Below, in pieces: positions 1-8,417 of a stretch of 64,000 nucleotides of DNA. The notes below the pieces were generated by a model that was not told where the DNA came from, made no database searches, and worked only from the letters and a program-made list of their open reading frames with translations. Source of the DNA: UBA4085 sp964556755 (lineage in GTDB: Bacteria; Acidobacteriota; Aminicenantia; Aminicenantales; UBA4085); assembly GCA_964556755.1 (NCBI GenBank), contig CAZKXI010000010.1, positions 1-64,000 on the forward strand, in the 5' to 3' direction. Positions within the stretch are counted from its first letter, which is position 1, and the number at the start of each line of letters is the position of its first letter. Both the position numbers and the translations under genes were made by a program.

Positions 1-97
1 GGAGACTGATGAAGCATCCGTCTCAACGAGGGCTGCGCAAGCTCCGCCGGGACGATATCCCAAGCCGCTCTTCCCGGAATAGGGCGAAGAACCTTTA
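1..97 (-). repeat. Structured intergenic repeat family A, copy 1 (cut by window edge)
   Basis: Read on the minus strand this matches the first ~95 nt of the copy at 22921-23187 almost base for base. It carries the outer-stem strand GCGGCTTGGGATATCG, the GGAGCTTGCGCAGCCCT box and the following GAGAC hairpin arm. The partner strand of the outer stem would lie before base 1. It ends about 20 bp before the -10 box of the next gene. Confidence 0.85.
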
Positions 98-116
98 ATT
101 GGGCACCGGGAGCGGC

Positions 117-122
117 TACAAT
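117..122 (+). promoter_or_regulatory. -10 box (TACAAT), probably leaderless
   Basis: TACAAT ends 7 nt before the ATG at 129, so transcription should begin at or next to the start codon. No convincing -35 hexamer is seen. The same geometry recurs at several genes in the window. Confidence 0.5.
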
Positions 123-128
123 GGGGCC

Positions 129-818
129 ATGGGCAGAGCGAGCGTTCGCCGGATGCTTCGGATCGCCTCCTGCCTGCTCCTCGGCGCGGCGGCGGCCGGA
201 AGCCCCGCCGGCCGCTCCCTGCCGGCCAAGTGGGACATTCAGATCATCGTCGAAGCGGAGGGCCGCTACGGCCTCGAGGGGGGCGACGAGCGGCACGAAG
301 GCAGCTTCGCCCTGCGGGCCTACTGGCTCGGCCTGATGGAGCGGGACGACGAGGATTTTCTCCTCCTGCACAAGGAGCGCACCCTGGAGAAGTGGGAGGC
401 CGAGGAAAGGTCCTCGCACGGCGAAGAGCTGGCGGCCCTCAAGACGGAGGACTTCGCCGCCCGCCCGGAGCTTCGCATCAACTACGTCATGTCCCAAGGG
501 CCGTCGCTTCTGGTCGATTTCTCGGTCGAGGGATTCGACGTCCCCCGGGCCCTGGCCGGGGAGAGCTTCCCCCTCGTCCTGCCGGCCTCGGCCGGAGGCG
601 GGGCGGGCGCGCCGGGGCGGCTCTACGACCTCGACATCCGCAGGGGCTCGAATCGAATCGAGCTTCCCCTGGCGGCCATTCTCAAAGGCCCCGAGGTCCG
701 CAAATTCGACTGGACCTGGAGCCGCCGCGACTGGAAGCCCGGCGCGGGCCGCAGCCTGCTGGCCGTCCAGTCTCACAAGGCCGTCGTGACGGTGTCCATC
801 ACGCCGCACGAAGAGTAG
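129..818 (+). CDS. Exported protein of unknown function
   Basis: 229 aa. The first ~30 residues form a basic stretch then a hydrophobic Ala/Leu-rich segment ending in Ala/Gly residues, a likely Sec signal peptide, so the product should be periplasmic or outer-membrane associated. The rest is soluble and charged, with no motif I recognise. An in-frame TTG lies 30 nt upstream, but the ATG at 129 is preferred because TACAAT at 117-122 would put the transcription start at this ATG and because it places the signal peptide at the N-terminus. It stands alone between a family A repeat and the convergent xerD. No function is proposed. Confidence 0.6.
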   Translation: MGRASVRRMLRIASCLLLGAAAAGSPAGRSLPAKWDIQIIVEAEGRYGLEGGDERHEGSFALRAYWLGLMERDDEDFLLLHKERTLEKWEAEERSSHGEELAALKTEDFAARPELRINYVMSQGPSLLVDFSVEGFDVPRALAGESFPLVLPASAGGGAGAPGRLYDLDIRRGSNRIELPLAAILKGPEVRKFDWTWSRRDWKPGAGRSLLAVQSHKAVVTVSITPHEE

Positions 819-908
819 GACGGCCCTTTCCCGGAGGCGGGCTGAGCGAAGCGGGGCGGCCTGCCTCCGTCATGCGGCCCGGGGAAGACGCCGCTGGAGC
901 GGGAGCGT

Positions 909-1817
909 TCAAGCCCGCGGGTGGAACTTGTCGTAGACCTTGCGGAGGCGCTCCCGGCTGACGTGGGTGTAGATCTGGGTGGTCGTGATCTGGCTGTGGC
1001 CGAGCATCATCTGGACCGAGCGAAGGTCCGCTCCCCTCTCTAGAAGGTGCGTCGCAAAGGAGTGCCGCAGGACATGAGGATGAACCTTGGCGGCCAAGCC
1101 GGCCGCCTTGGCATAGCCCTTGAGCGCCTTCCAGAAGCCCTGCCGGGTGAAAGGCTCGCCGCGGCGGGTCAGGAAGAGTGCCGCGCTCGCCCCCTTGACC
1201 AGCCGGGGTCTCGCTTCAGATAGATATCTCCCCACGGCGTCGAGGGCCGACCGTCCCAGCGGCACGATCCGCTCCTTGTTCCCCTTGCCGCGGCAAATCA
1301 GGAAGCCGTCCCGCAGGCGGGCGTCCTGGATCCGCAGCCCGGTCAGCTCCGAGACGCGCAGGCCGGCCGCGTACATGACCTCGAGCATGGCCTTGTCGCG
1401 CAGGCCCCGGTCCTCGGACAAGTCGGGCTGGGCCAGCAGCGCCTCGACCTCCCGAACCTGAAGAAACTTGGGAAGCGACTGCCAGGCCTTGGGCGAGGTC
1501 AGGTTGAGGGCCGGGCTTTTCTCCAAGCGCCCTTCCAAGACGGCCCAGCGGTAGAACGCCTTAAGGGCCGAGATGAGCCTGGCCAGCGAGCGCGGCGAAA
1601 GCCCGGCCCGGCTCTGGTCATGGATCAGGCGGACCAGGTCGGCCTCGGCGGCCCGGTCCCAGGGCGTGCCCGACTTCTCCAGGCAGGCGAAGAGCTTGCC
1701 CAGGTCGCGGGCATAGGAGCGCTGCGTGTTGACGGCCAAGCCCCGCTCGACTCCGAGAAAGGACTGAAAGTCGGCCAGAAGAGCGGCGGGATCGTCAGGG
1801 CCGCGCGGCGCCGTCAT
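909..1817 (-). CDS. xerD: Tyrosine recombinase XerD
   Basis: 302 aa, the usual XerC/XerD length. These recombinases resolve chromosome dimers at dif with FtsK. The N-terminal SAM-like core-binding domain spans about 15-100. The catalytic domain has the full set R154, K178, H248-x-x-R251, H274 and nucleophile Y283 in IYTHVSRERLR, and it ends in HPRA. The YTHV-x-RERLR tail fits XerD better than XerC. The ATG at 1817 overlaps the stop of the upstream MBL hydrolase by 4 nt (ATGA), so the two are translationally coupled. No att sites or phage genes are nearby, so this is a housekeeping recombinase rather than an island integrase. Confidence 0.92.
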   Translation of the reverse strand: MTAPRGPDDPAALLADFQSFLGVERGLAVNTQRSYARDLGKLFACLEKSGTPWDRAAEADLVRLIHDQSRAGLSPRSLARLISALKAFYRWAVLEGRLEKSPALNLTSPKAWQSLPKFLQVREVEALLAQPDLSEDRGLRDKAMLEVMYAAGLRVSELTGLRIQDARLRDGFLICRGKGNKERIVPLGRSALDAVGRYLSEARPRLVKGASAALFLTRRGEPFTRQGFWKALKGYAKAAGLAAKVHPHVLRHSFATHLLERGADLRSVQMMLGHSQITTTQIYTHVSRERLRKVYDKFHPRA

Positions 1818-2434
1818 GCCGGTGAGGTGTTGGCCGCCCGCTCCTGGCCGATGGTCGTCAGGGGGCCGTGCCCCGGCAGGACGACGACGTCGTCGGGCAG
1901 GGTCATCAGCTTGTCCCGGATGCTGGCTTCCAGCCGGCGCGGGTCGCCGCCCGGAAGGTCGGTCCGGCCGACGCCTTCGAAGAAGAGTGTGTCGCCGGAG
2001 AGCAGGAAGCCGTCGCCCAGCAGGCTGACGCTGCCCGGGGTGTGGCCGGGGGTGTGCAGGACGCGGAGCATTCCCTGACCGATGGCGATCTCGTCTCCGT
2101 CGGCCAAGAGCCGGTCGGCCGGGGGAGAGTCCTGGGCGCCCAGGAAGAGGCTCAGCTCCAGGTTCTGCATCTTGCCCAGCAGGCTCTCGTCTTCGGCGTG
2201 GATGAGGAGGGGCGGGCCGTACTTGTCCTTGATGTCGCGGTTGGCCCCGATGTGGTCGATATGGCCGTGGGTGTTGATGAGCAGGACCGGGCGGAGCCCT
2301 TCCTCGGCGATGACGGGGAAGATCTTGTCGGCCTCGGCGCCGGGATCGACCACGGCGCAGGCCTTGGTCCCGGGGCAGTACACCAGATAGCAGTTGGTCT
2401 CCAGCCCGCCGACGATGACGATCTTGTAGCGCAT
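1814..2434 (-). CDS. MBL-fold metallo-hydrolase (glyoxalase II/YcbL-like)
   Basis: 206 aa. The metallo-beta-lactamase metal motif THGHIDH is at 55-61, followed by HTPGHTPGS, SGDTLF and PGHGP, which supply the remaining His and Asp ligands of the glyoxalase II/YcbL group. It should be a cytosolic dinuclear-metal hydrolase of thioesters or a similar substrate; the substrate cannot be read from sequence. The ATG at 2434 is chosen over the one at 2452 because AGGAAGAG sits at Shine-Dalgarno distance before it. It overlaps xerD by 4 nt and is the first gene of that two-gene unit. Confidence 0.88.
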   Translation of the reverse strand: MRYKIVIVGGLETNCYLVYCPGTKACAVVDPGAEADKIFPVIAEEGLRPVLLINTHGHIDHIGANRDIKDKYGPPLLIHAEDESLLGKMQNLELSLFLGAQDSPPADRLLADGDEIAIGQGMLRVLHTPGHTPGSVSLLGDGFLLSGDTLFFEGVGRTDLPGGDPRRLEASIRDKLMTLPDDVVVLPGHGPLTTIGQERAANTSPA

Positions 2435-2484
2435 GTCTCTTCCTGGGGCCATTGTGGGCCAACCCCGCCGATCAAGTCAAATCA

Positions 2485-2745
2485 AATGGGGGACACCATA
2501 CATAACTCCCGAACTTTTTGTTGACGCTTTTTGTAAACTTCAGTTGACCGCTTAATTGTCCGGGAATCCTTGCCTGTCTCGCTCGGCAATTTCAGAGAGA
2601 GCTTGAGAGAACCGAGCAAGGAAAAATGAGGAACGCCTCCTCAGAATAAATGGGGAATTACGTATACTGTACCCCTATTTTGGGACAACGCTGGCAGCTT
2701 CGGAGTCGAAAAAGATCGGGAGTTATGTATGGTGTCCCCCTAATT
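2485..2745. repeat. Family B inverted-repeat element, locus 1
   Basis: The left arm (2488-2524) reads GGGGGACACCATACATAACT and onward; the right arm (about 2709-2740) is its near-perfect reverse complement. A third, degenerate copy of the right arm lies at 2650-2680. The interior has no plausible ORF, so this looks like a non-autonomous REP/MITE-like unit. It fills the intergenic space between the MBL hydrolase and the methyltransferase. Confidence 0.85.
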
Positions 2746-2757
2746 GGGGATTATTGA

Positions 2758-2763
2758 TATAAT
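2758..2763 (+). promoter_or_regulatory. -10 box (TATAAT), leaderless methyltransferase mRNA
   Basis: A perfect TATAAT ends 8 nt before GTG 2771. The family B right arm ends about 13 bp upstream, so the repeat occupies the -35 region. Confidence 0.6.
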
Positions 2764-2770
2764 CCTGGCC

Positions 2771-3601
2771 GTGGAAGAGACCCCCTGGCAGCTCCAGATC
2801 GTCAAGCGCTCCCTCAAGAAGAAGGAGAAGCTCGACCTCATCGACAAGCACCTCCGCGTCCGCCCCGGAGAGCGAATCCTCGACCTGGGCTGTGCCCAAG
2901 GCATCTTGAGCTATTTCCTGCGGCGCAAGGGCGGCCGCTGGGTCTCGACCGATCTCGATCTGACCAATCTTCGCTCCAGCCGGGCCCTCCTCAAGGACAG
3001 CCTCGTCCAGATGGGCTCGCCGGCCCTGCCCTTCCGCGACGGCGCCTTCGACCAAGCCGTCTGCCTGGACTATCTGGAGCACGTGGACGAGGACGCCGCG
3101 ACATTGGCCGAAGTGCGCCGCGTCCTCAAGCCGGGCGGTCGCTTCCTGCTGATCACCCCCCACGACGGCGGCTTCTTCCTGCTGCAGAAGATCCGCCCCT
3201 CGGTCGGCCTGAGGCTGGAATTCTACGGCCACAAGCGCGAGGGCTACAGCCTCCCGGGCCTGCGCCGCCTGTTCGCCGCCTCCGGACTGCGCCTGACCGG
3301 CCACACCACCTACTCCCGCTTCTTCACCGAGCTTCTCGAGCTCATTCTCAACGCCCTCTACGTCAACATCCTCTCGACCAAGCCCCAGGCCAAGCTCCGG
3401 GACGGCCACATCCGCCCCTCGACCGGGGACGAGTTCGCCGCCCAGAAGAAAGCCTTCGGCATCTACAAGATCATCTACCCCTTCCTTTGGCTGGCCTCGC
3501 GCCTCGACTCCCTGCTCTTCTTCCAGCGCGGCTACGCCATCATGGTCTGGGGAGAAGCCGAATCGGGCCCCAAGGAGGCCGCTCATGGCCATCACGCTTG
3601 A
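2771..3601 (+). CDS. Class I SAM-dependent methyltransferase
   Basis: 276 aa from GTG 2771. SAM-binding motif I is ERILDLGCAQG near residues 33-43, an acidic STDLD follows, and the LKPGGRFLLITP strand is typical of Methyltransf_11-like enzymes. The C-terminal third is aromatic and hydrophobic and may hold the substrate. A TTG at 2744 would add 9 residues but lies upstream of TATAAT 2758-2763, so GTG is preferred. The 3' end overlaps the ammonia-lyase start by 17 nt, so the two are co-expressed. The methyl acceptor is unknown. Confidence 0.8.
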   Translation: MEETPWQLQIVKRSLKKKEKLDLIDKHLRVRPGERILDLGCAQGILSYFLRRKGGRWVSTDLDLTNLRSSRALLKDSLVQMGSPALPFRDGAFDQAVCLDYLEHVDEDAATLAEVRRVLKPGGRFLLITPHDGGFFLLQKIRPSVGLRLEFYGHKREGYSLPGLRRLFAASGLRLTGHTTYSRFFTELLELILNALYVNILSTKPQAKLRDGHIRPSTGDEFAAQKKAFGIYKIIYPFLWLASRLDSLLFFQRGYAIMVWGEAESGPKEAAHGHHA

Positions 3602-5108
3602 CGGAACCTCGCTGACCCTGGAGAAGCTGGCCTCGATCGCCCGCGACGGCGAGAAGGTCGAGATCGCCCCGGACGCGTTGGAGCGGATCCAAGCCTGCCG
3701 GGCCGTGATCGAGGAGAAGATCGCGGCCCGCGAGATCATGTACGGCGTCAACACCGGGATCGGCGAGTTCTCCGAAGTCGTCCTCACCGACGCGCAGGTC
3801 CAGGACTTCCAGAAATACCTCATCTACAACCACGCCGCCGGCATCGGCGAGCCCGCTCCGGTCGATCACGTCCGGGCGGCCATGGCCGGCCGGATCAACG
3901 TCCACGCCAAGGGCCGCTCCGGATGCCGCCCCGAGATCCCGCTGACCTTGGCCGCCATGCTCAACGCCGGAGTCACGCCCGTCGTCTGCCGCCAAGGCTC
4001 GGTCGGGGCCTGCGGCGACCTGGCCCCCATGGCCCAGATCGCCCTGCTCCTGATGGGCGAGGGCGAAGCCTTCTTCGAAGGCCGGCGCCTCCCCGGGCGG
4101 GCGGCCATGGAGCGGGCCGGGATCCCCATCCCCGGCCTCCAGGCCCGCGACGGCCTGGCCGCCATCAACGGCTCCAACCTCCTGACCGCCATCAGCGCCC
4201 TGGCTCTCTTCGACATCGACCGCTGGCTGAGGCAGGCCGAGATCGCCTGCGCCATGTCGCTGGAGGCCTTGATCGCCAACCTCAAGCCCTACGACATCCG
4301 CCTCCACGAGGAGCGGGGCTTTCCCGGCGCCGTGCGCTCGGCCCGGGCCATCATGGCCTGCCTCGCCGGCGGCGACCTGGCCACCGGCCGGATGAAGACC
4401 AAGGTCCAGGACGCGTACTCCATGCGCTCGACCCCCCAGGTCATCGGCGCCGCCCACGACGCCGTGGCCTACGCCCGCCGGCAGGTCGAGATCGAGCTCA
4501 ACGGCGTCGGCGACAATCCCATCTTCTTGGCCGAATCCAAGACCACCCTGACCGGGGCCAACTTCCAGGGCACCCCCGTGGCCCTGCCCATGGACATGAT
4601 CGGCGCCGCGGTGACCATGGTCTGCGTCCTGTCCGAGCGCCGGCTCAACCGGCTGACCAACCCCGCCCTCAGCGCCGGCCTGCCCGCCTTCCTGACCGCG
4701 GGGGCGGGCATGTTCTCCGGGCTGATGCTCAGCCAGTACACCGCCGACCACCTGATCGTCGAGCAGCGCATCCTCTCGGCGCCCGCCTCGATCCAGTCCA
4801 TCCCGGCCGCCGCCGACCAGGAGGACTTCGTCTCCATGGGCATGAACACGGCCCTCAAGACGGTCCAGATCCTGGACAACGCCCGCGGCGTCCTGGGCAT
4901 CGAGATGATGGCCGCCGCCCAGGCCATGGACTTCCGCTCCTTCGCCTTCGGACGCGGGACGGAGACGGCCCGCGGCGTCGTGCGCCGCCACGTCGCCCAC
5001 CTCGACGTCGACCGCCCCCTCCACATCGACCACAACGCCATGAAAGCCCTGGTCCGGTCGGGCCAGGTGCTTGACGAAGTCGAGAAGGCCGTCGGGCGCT
5101 TGGGCTGA
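3585..5108 (+). CDS. MIO-type amino acid ammonia-lyase (HAL/PAL family) with Cys in the MIO tripeptide
   Basis: 507 aa, normal for the family that eliminates ammonia from His, Phe or Tyr. Visible motifs are YGVNTGIG (53-60), NHAAGIGEP (82-90), GSVGACGDLAPM (138-149), NGSNLL and QEDFVSMG (from 412). The MIO cofactor usually forms from Ala-Ser-Gly; here residues 142-144 are Ala-Cys-Gly (codon TGC at 4011-4013). Classical HutH has QEDH where this has QEDF, so histidine specificity is doubtful and an aromatic lyase or aminomutase is possible. AAGGAGG precedes the ATG. No hutU/I/G neighbours are present. It is coupled to the upstream methyltransferase. Confidence 0.88.
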   Translation: MAITLDGTSLTLEKLASIARDGEKVEIAPDALERIQACRAVIEEKIAAREIMYGVNTGIGEFSEVVLTDAQVQDFQKYLIYNHAAGIGEPAPVDHVRAAMAGRINVHAKGRSGCRPEIPLTLAAMLNAGVTPVVCRQGSVGACGDLAPMAQIALLLMGEGEAFFEGRRLPGRAAMERAGIPIPGLQARDGLAAINGSNLLTAISALALFDIDRWLRQAEIACAMSLEALIANLKPYDIRLHEERGFPGAVRSARAIMACLAGGDLATGRMKTKVQDAYSMRSTPQVIGAAHDAVAYARRQVEIELNGVGDNPIFLAESKTTLTGANFQGTPVALPMDMIGAAVTMVCVLSERRLNRLTNPALSAGLPAFLTAGAGMFSGLMLSQYTADHLIVEQRILSAPASIQSIPAAADQEDFVSMGMNTALKTVQILDNARGVLGIEMMAAAQAMDFRSFAFGRGTETARGVVRRHVAHLDVDRPLHIDHNAMKALVRSGQVLDEVEKAVGRLG

Positions 5109-5128
5109 GCTCTCGCCCGTCCCGCGCC

Positions 5129-5158
5129 TGGACATGATTCCCCGCGCCGGGGTACAAT
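5129..5158 (+). promoter_or_regulatory. Promoter of mscS-like gene
   Basis: TGGACA (5129-5134), an 18-bp spacer and TACAAT (5153-5158). The leader to ATG 5203 would be about 38 nt. Confidence 0.5.
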
Positions 5159-5202
5159 GATCGGAGCGGGTCTCGTCGCCCGCGCCGGGAGCTCCCCAGA
5201 CA

Positions 5203-6219
5203 ATGAAGTTGGATGTCGCCGTTGCCTCTTTCTTTCGCAGCGCCCTCCCCCTGGGCATCGTGGCCGGCGCCCTGCTGCTGGGCCTGCTCTTGCAGCGGCT
5301 GATCTGCCGGCGGCTTCGGCGCACCGCCCGAGCCGCCGGCCGGGGCGACGTCCTGGTGCGGGCCCTGCGGGGCGTCATAGCGGTCTGGGTCATCCTGGCC
5401 GGACTGGCCGCCGCCATCCGCTCGGCCCATCTCCCCGCGGCGGCCCTGCCTTTGCTGAACAAAGGCCTCATCATCGCCGCCATCCTATCCGTCACCGTAT
5501 TCATCGCCCGGTTGGCCTCGGGCCTGGTCGAGCTATACCTGGCCAAGGCCGCCAGCATTCCTTCGACCATCTTCCGCAACCTGGCCGTGATCATCATCGG
5601 CATCGTCGGCGCGCTCGTCGTCCTGGACGAGATCGGCATCCCGATCGCCCCCATCATCACGGCCCTCGGCGTCGGCGGGCTGGCTTTCGCCCTGGCCCTG
5701 CAGGATTCCCTGGCCAACCTCTTCGCCGGCTTGAACATCTTGATGTCCAAGAACATCCGGCGGGGCGATTACATTCGGCTCGCCACGGGCGAAGAAGGCA
5801 TCGTCGCCGACATCACCTGGCGCGTCACCACGCTGCGGGCGTTGGCGAATCACCTGGTCATCATTCCGAACAAGAGGCTGGCCGAGAGCATCCTGGCCAA
5901 CCACGACCTGCCGGATAAGCCCGAAGCTCTCTTGATCGAGGTCCGCGTCGGCTATGGCGCCGATCTCGAGCGGGCCGAGCGGCTGCTTATCGAGGAAGCC
6001 AGGGCCGTCCTTCGCCGGACGCCGGGCGGGCTCCCCGACTTCGAGCCGTTCGTACGCTTCAACGCCCTTGACGACTTCAATATCCGGGCGACCGTCATTC
6101 TCAGGGTCGCCGGATTCGTCGATCAATATCTCGTCCGCCACGAGTTCATCAAGCGGGCGAGATCCCGATTCCAAGCCGAGGGGATCGAAGACCCGTTCCC
6201 GGTCGTCGTTCGCCGATAG
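5203..6219 (+). CDS. MscS-family mechanosensitive channel
   Basis: 338 aa. Four or so hydrophobic segments fill the first ~165 residues. They end in the pore-lining helix GVGGLAFALALQDSLANLF, whose Gly/Ala pattern is typical of MscS TM3. A beta domain follows (GDYIRL, GEEGIVADI, IPNKRLAE) and then an alpha/beta C-terminal domain. It should open under membrane tension to release solutes after hypo-osmotic shock. It sits 66 bp before a trehalose-synthesis operon and near a ClC exchanger and a cation antiporter, which supports an osmoadaptation role. Confidence 0.88.
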   Translation: MKLDVAVASFFRSALPLGIVAGALLLGLLLQRLICRRLRRTARAAGRGDVLVRALRGVIAVWVILAGLAAAIRSAHLPAAALPLLNKGLIIAAILSVTVFIARLASGLVELYLAKAASIPSTIFRNLAVIIIGIVGALVVLDEIGIPIAPIITALGVGGLAFALALQDSLANLFAGLNILMSKNIRRGDYIRLATGEEGIVADITWRVTTLRALANHLVIIPNKRLAESILANHDLPDKPEALLIEVRVGYGADLERAERLLIEEARAVLRRTPGGLPDFEPFVRFNALDDFNIRATVILRVAGFVDQYLVRHEFIKRARSRFQAEGIEDPFPVVVRR

Positions 6220-6285
6220 CGTCACGTCCGGCTCGGAAGGTCCTAAGGGACGCCCCTCTTCGCCGCTGGGCAAAAAGGAGGCCGC

Positions 6286-7755
6286 ATGATTTGGACGCCC
6301 GCCATGCTCAAGGAGCTCGTCCAGGAGAAAGTCGGAGGCCATAAGTTCATCGTCGTTTCCAACCGGGAGCCCTACATCCACATCTACGCCGAAGACGAGA
6401 CCCGCTGCGTCCGGCCGGCCAGCGGGATGACGGTCGCCCTCGATCCCGTCATGGCCGCCGCCGGAGGCACCTGGATCGCCGCCGGGACGGGTGAGGCCGA
6501 TCGCGACGTCGTCGACGAGCGGGACCGGATACGTGTTCCGCCCGAAGCGCCCCGCTACACCCTCCGTCGCGTCTGGCTGACCCGCGAGGAGGAGGACGCC
6601 TACTACTACGGCTACGCCAACGAGGGGCTTTGGCCCCTTTGTCACATCGTCCACGTGCGGCCCGAATTCCGGCCCCGGGACTGGGCCATGTACCAGAGCG
6701 TCAACCAGAAGTTCGCCGACATCGTCTGCGAGGAGCTGGACGGCGACGAGGGCTTCGTCTTCATCCAGGACTATCACTTCGCCCTTCTCCCCAAGCTGAT
6801 CAAGGAGCGGCGGCCGGACGTGGTCGTGGCCCACTTCTGGCACATTCCCTGGCCCAACGCCGAGACCTTCCGCGTCTGTCCCCAGGCGGAGGACCTCCTT
6901 TGGGGCCTGCTGGGCAACGATATCCTCGGCTTCCACACCCGCTACCACGGCCTCAATTTCCTGGACTCGGTCGACCTGTTCCTGGAGGCCAGGGTCGATC
7001 GGGAGCGGCTGTCCGTCGTCAAGGAAGGACGCGAGACCCTGGTCCGCCCGTTCCCCATCAGCGTCGACGCCGAGACGATCGAGCATCAGGCCGAGAGCTC
7101 GAATGTCCGCAACGCCGTTCTCAAGCTGAGGCGGGACTACCGGTTCCGCGACAAGATCCTGGCCGTCGGAGTGGAGAGGCTCGACTACACCAAGGGGATC
7201 GTGGAGCGCTTCCGGGCCGTCGACCGCTTCCTGGAGAAGTACCCCGAGTACCGCGGCCGCTTCGTGTTCCTCCAGCTCGGTCCCCTGTCACGCATTCACA
7301 TCCCGCAATACCAGGCTTACAACGACGCCGTCTACAGGACCATGATCGGCATCAACGAGCGCTGGCGGGAGAAGGACTGGCTGCCGATCATCCTGGAGAA
7401 GGTCCATCTGAATCCGACCGAGGTCGTCGGCTATCTCCGCGCCGCCAACCTCTGCGTTCTCAGCTCGGTTCACGACGGGATGAACCTGGTGGCCAAGGAG
7501 TTCGTGGCCGCCCGCAGCGACGAGGACGGAGTCCTCATCCTGAGCAAGTTCACGGGCTCGGCCCGCGAGCTCGCCGACGCCCTGATCGTCCACCCTTACG
7601 ACACGGAGGGATTTGCCGATGCCATCCTGCAGGCGTTGACGATGAGCCCCGAAGAGCGCCGGCAGCGCATGCAGAAGATGCGGCAGGCGGTCCAGGACAA
7701 CAATGTCTTCCGCTGGGCCGGCAAGATCGTCAGCGAGATGAGAAAGCTGGCCTGA
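6286..7755 (+). CDS. otsA: Trehalose-6-phosphate synthase (GT20)
   Basis: 489 aa retaining GT-B enzyme that transfers glucose from an NDP-glucose to glucose-6-phosphate. GT20 signatures seen are VVSNREP near the N-terminus, QDYHFALLPKL, FWHIPWPNAE, GVERLDYTKGI and DGMNLVAKEFV. AAAAGGAGG lies just before the ATG. It is first in otsA-DUF5752-treT-otsB, and the OtsB downstream fixes the product as trehalose-6-phosphate more likely than glucosylglycerol phosphate, the other GT20 product. Confidence 0.9.
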   Translation: MIWTPAMLKELVQEKVGGHKFIVVSNREPYIHIYAEDETRCVRPASGMTVALDPVMAAAGGTWIAAGTGEADRDVVDERDRIRVPPEAPRYTLRRVWLTREEEDAYYYGYANEGLWPLCHIVHVRPEFRPRDWAMYQSVNQKFADIVCEELDGDEGFVFIQDYHFALLPKLIKERRPDVVVAHFWHIPWPNAETFRVCPQAEDLLWGLLGNDILGFHTRYHGLNFLDSVDLFLEARVDRERLSVVKEGRETLVRPFPISVDAETIEHQAESSNVRNAVLKLRRDYRFRDKILAVGVERLDYTKGIVERFRAVDRFLEKYPEYRGRFVFLQLGPLSRIHIPQYQAYNDAVYRTMIGINERWREKDWLPIILEKVHLNPTEVVGYLRAANLCVLSSVHDGMNLVAKEFVAARSDEDGVLILSKFTGSARELADALIVHPYDTEGFADAILQALTMSPEERRQRMQKMRQAVQDNNVFRWAGKIVSEMRKLA

Positions 7756-7757
7756 CC

Positions 7758-8417
7758 ATGATCCCAGAGGCCGTCCGCCCCTTCCGCTTCGTCTCGCCCC
7801 ACAGCCTGATCGAGATCGTCGGCCGCCGCGCCCGGACCCTGGCCGAGCTGCGCGACGGCATCCTCCGGGTGCCGGAGGCCTCGATCTATCATCACACCCA
7901 CCGCCTGCTGCGGCAGCACCTGCGCCTGTCACCGGAGCCGCCCAACGACTTCGCCCACTGGGTCGTCCGAGCCCTTGGGCGGGCCGATGTCGGGGAAGCC
8001 CTGGCCTCCATCGACATGATCCGCTGCCGGACCGTGACCGAGATCCGGGAACGACTGGCCGCGGCCCTGGAGGCGGCTTTGGCGTCCCTCAATGGCCGGG
8101 CCCAACCCTGCCCCGACGGGCTGGAGTTCCATTTCCTCTCCTCCCGCGTGTTCCTGCAGCCGACGGCCCATGAGGCCGTCGACGCGCCCTCCTTGGCCCC
8201 CGCTTTGGCCAAGGTCTCGCCCGAGAGCCTGGCCTTCCACTTCTTCGGGCCGAGGCTGGGCCGCGGGGGAGACGCCCCGAGCTACGCTCCCTGGCTGAGG
8301 TCCATCGGCCGCGGCGACCTGGCGGAAGCCGTGGACGGCCTCGATCCTTACACCCTGACGATCGAGGGGCTGCGCCGGCGGCTCCTGGAGATTGTGAGTC
8401 ATCATGGCCCCTCTTGA
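7758..8417 (+). CDS. DUF5752-type protein within the trehalose operon
   Basis: 219 aa, soluble, no signal peptide. It has HTHRLLRQHLRLSPEP near 44-59, then NDFAHWV, and a C-terminal helical part ending in RRRLLEIV. I recognise it as DUF5752-like, whose activity I do not know. The ATG is 2 nt after the otsA stop, and the 3' end overlaps treT by 14 nt, so it is made with the two glycosyltransferases. A structural or regulatory partner of one of them is an inference from position only. Confidence 0.7.
   Translation: MIPEAVRPFRFVSPHSLIEIVGRRARTLAELRDGILRVPEASIYHHTHRLLRQHLRLSPEPPNDFAHWVVRALGRADVGEALASIDMIRCRTVTEIRERLAAALEAALASLNGRAQPCPDGLEFHFLSSRVFLQPTAHEAVDAPSLAPALAKVSPESLAFHFFGPRLGRGGDAPSYAPWLRSIGRGDLAEAVDGLDPYTLTIEGLRRRLLEIVSHHGPS

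Noticed and set aside
909..1817. Integrase of a mobile island
   Set aside because: The motifs and HPRA end fit housekeeping XerD; no excisionase, att repeat or cargo genes are nearby.
3540..5756. 738-codon open frame antisense to the ammonia-lyase and mscS
   Set aside because: Its translation is Gly/Asp/Gln/Ala-biased, it has no ribosome-binding site, and it covers two well-supported genes. High third-position GC produces such shadow frames.
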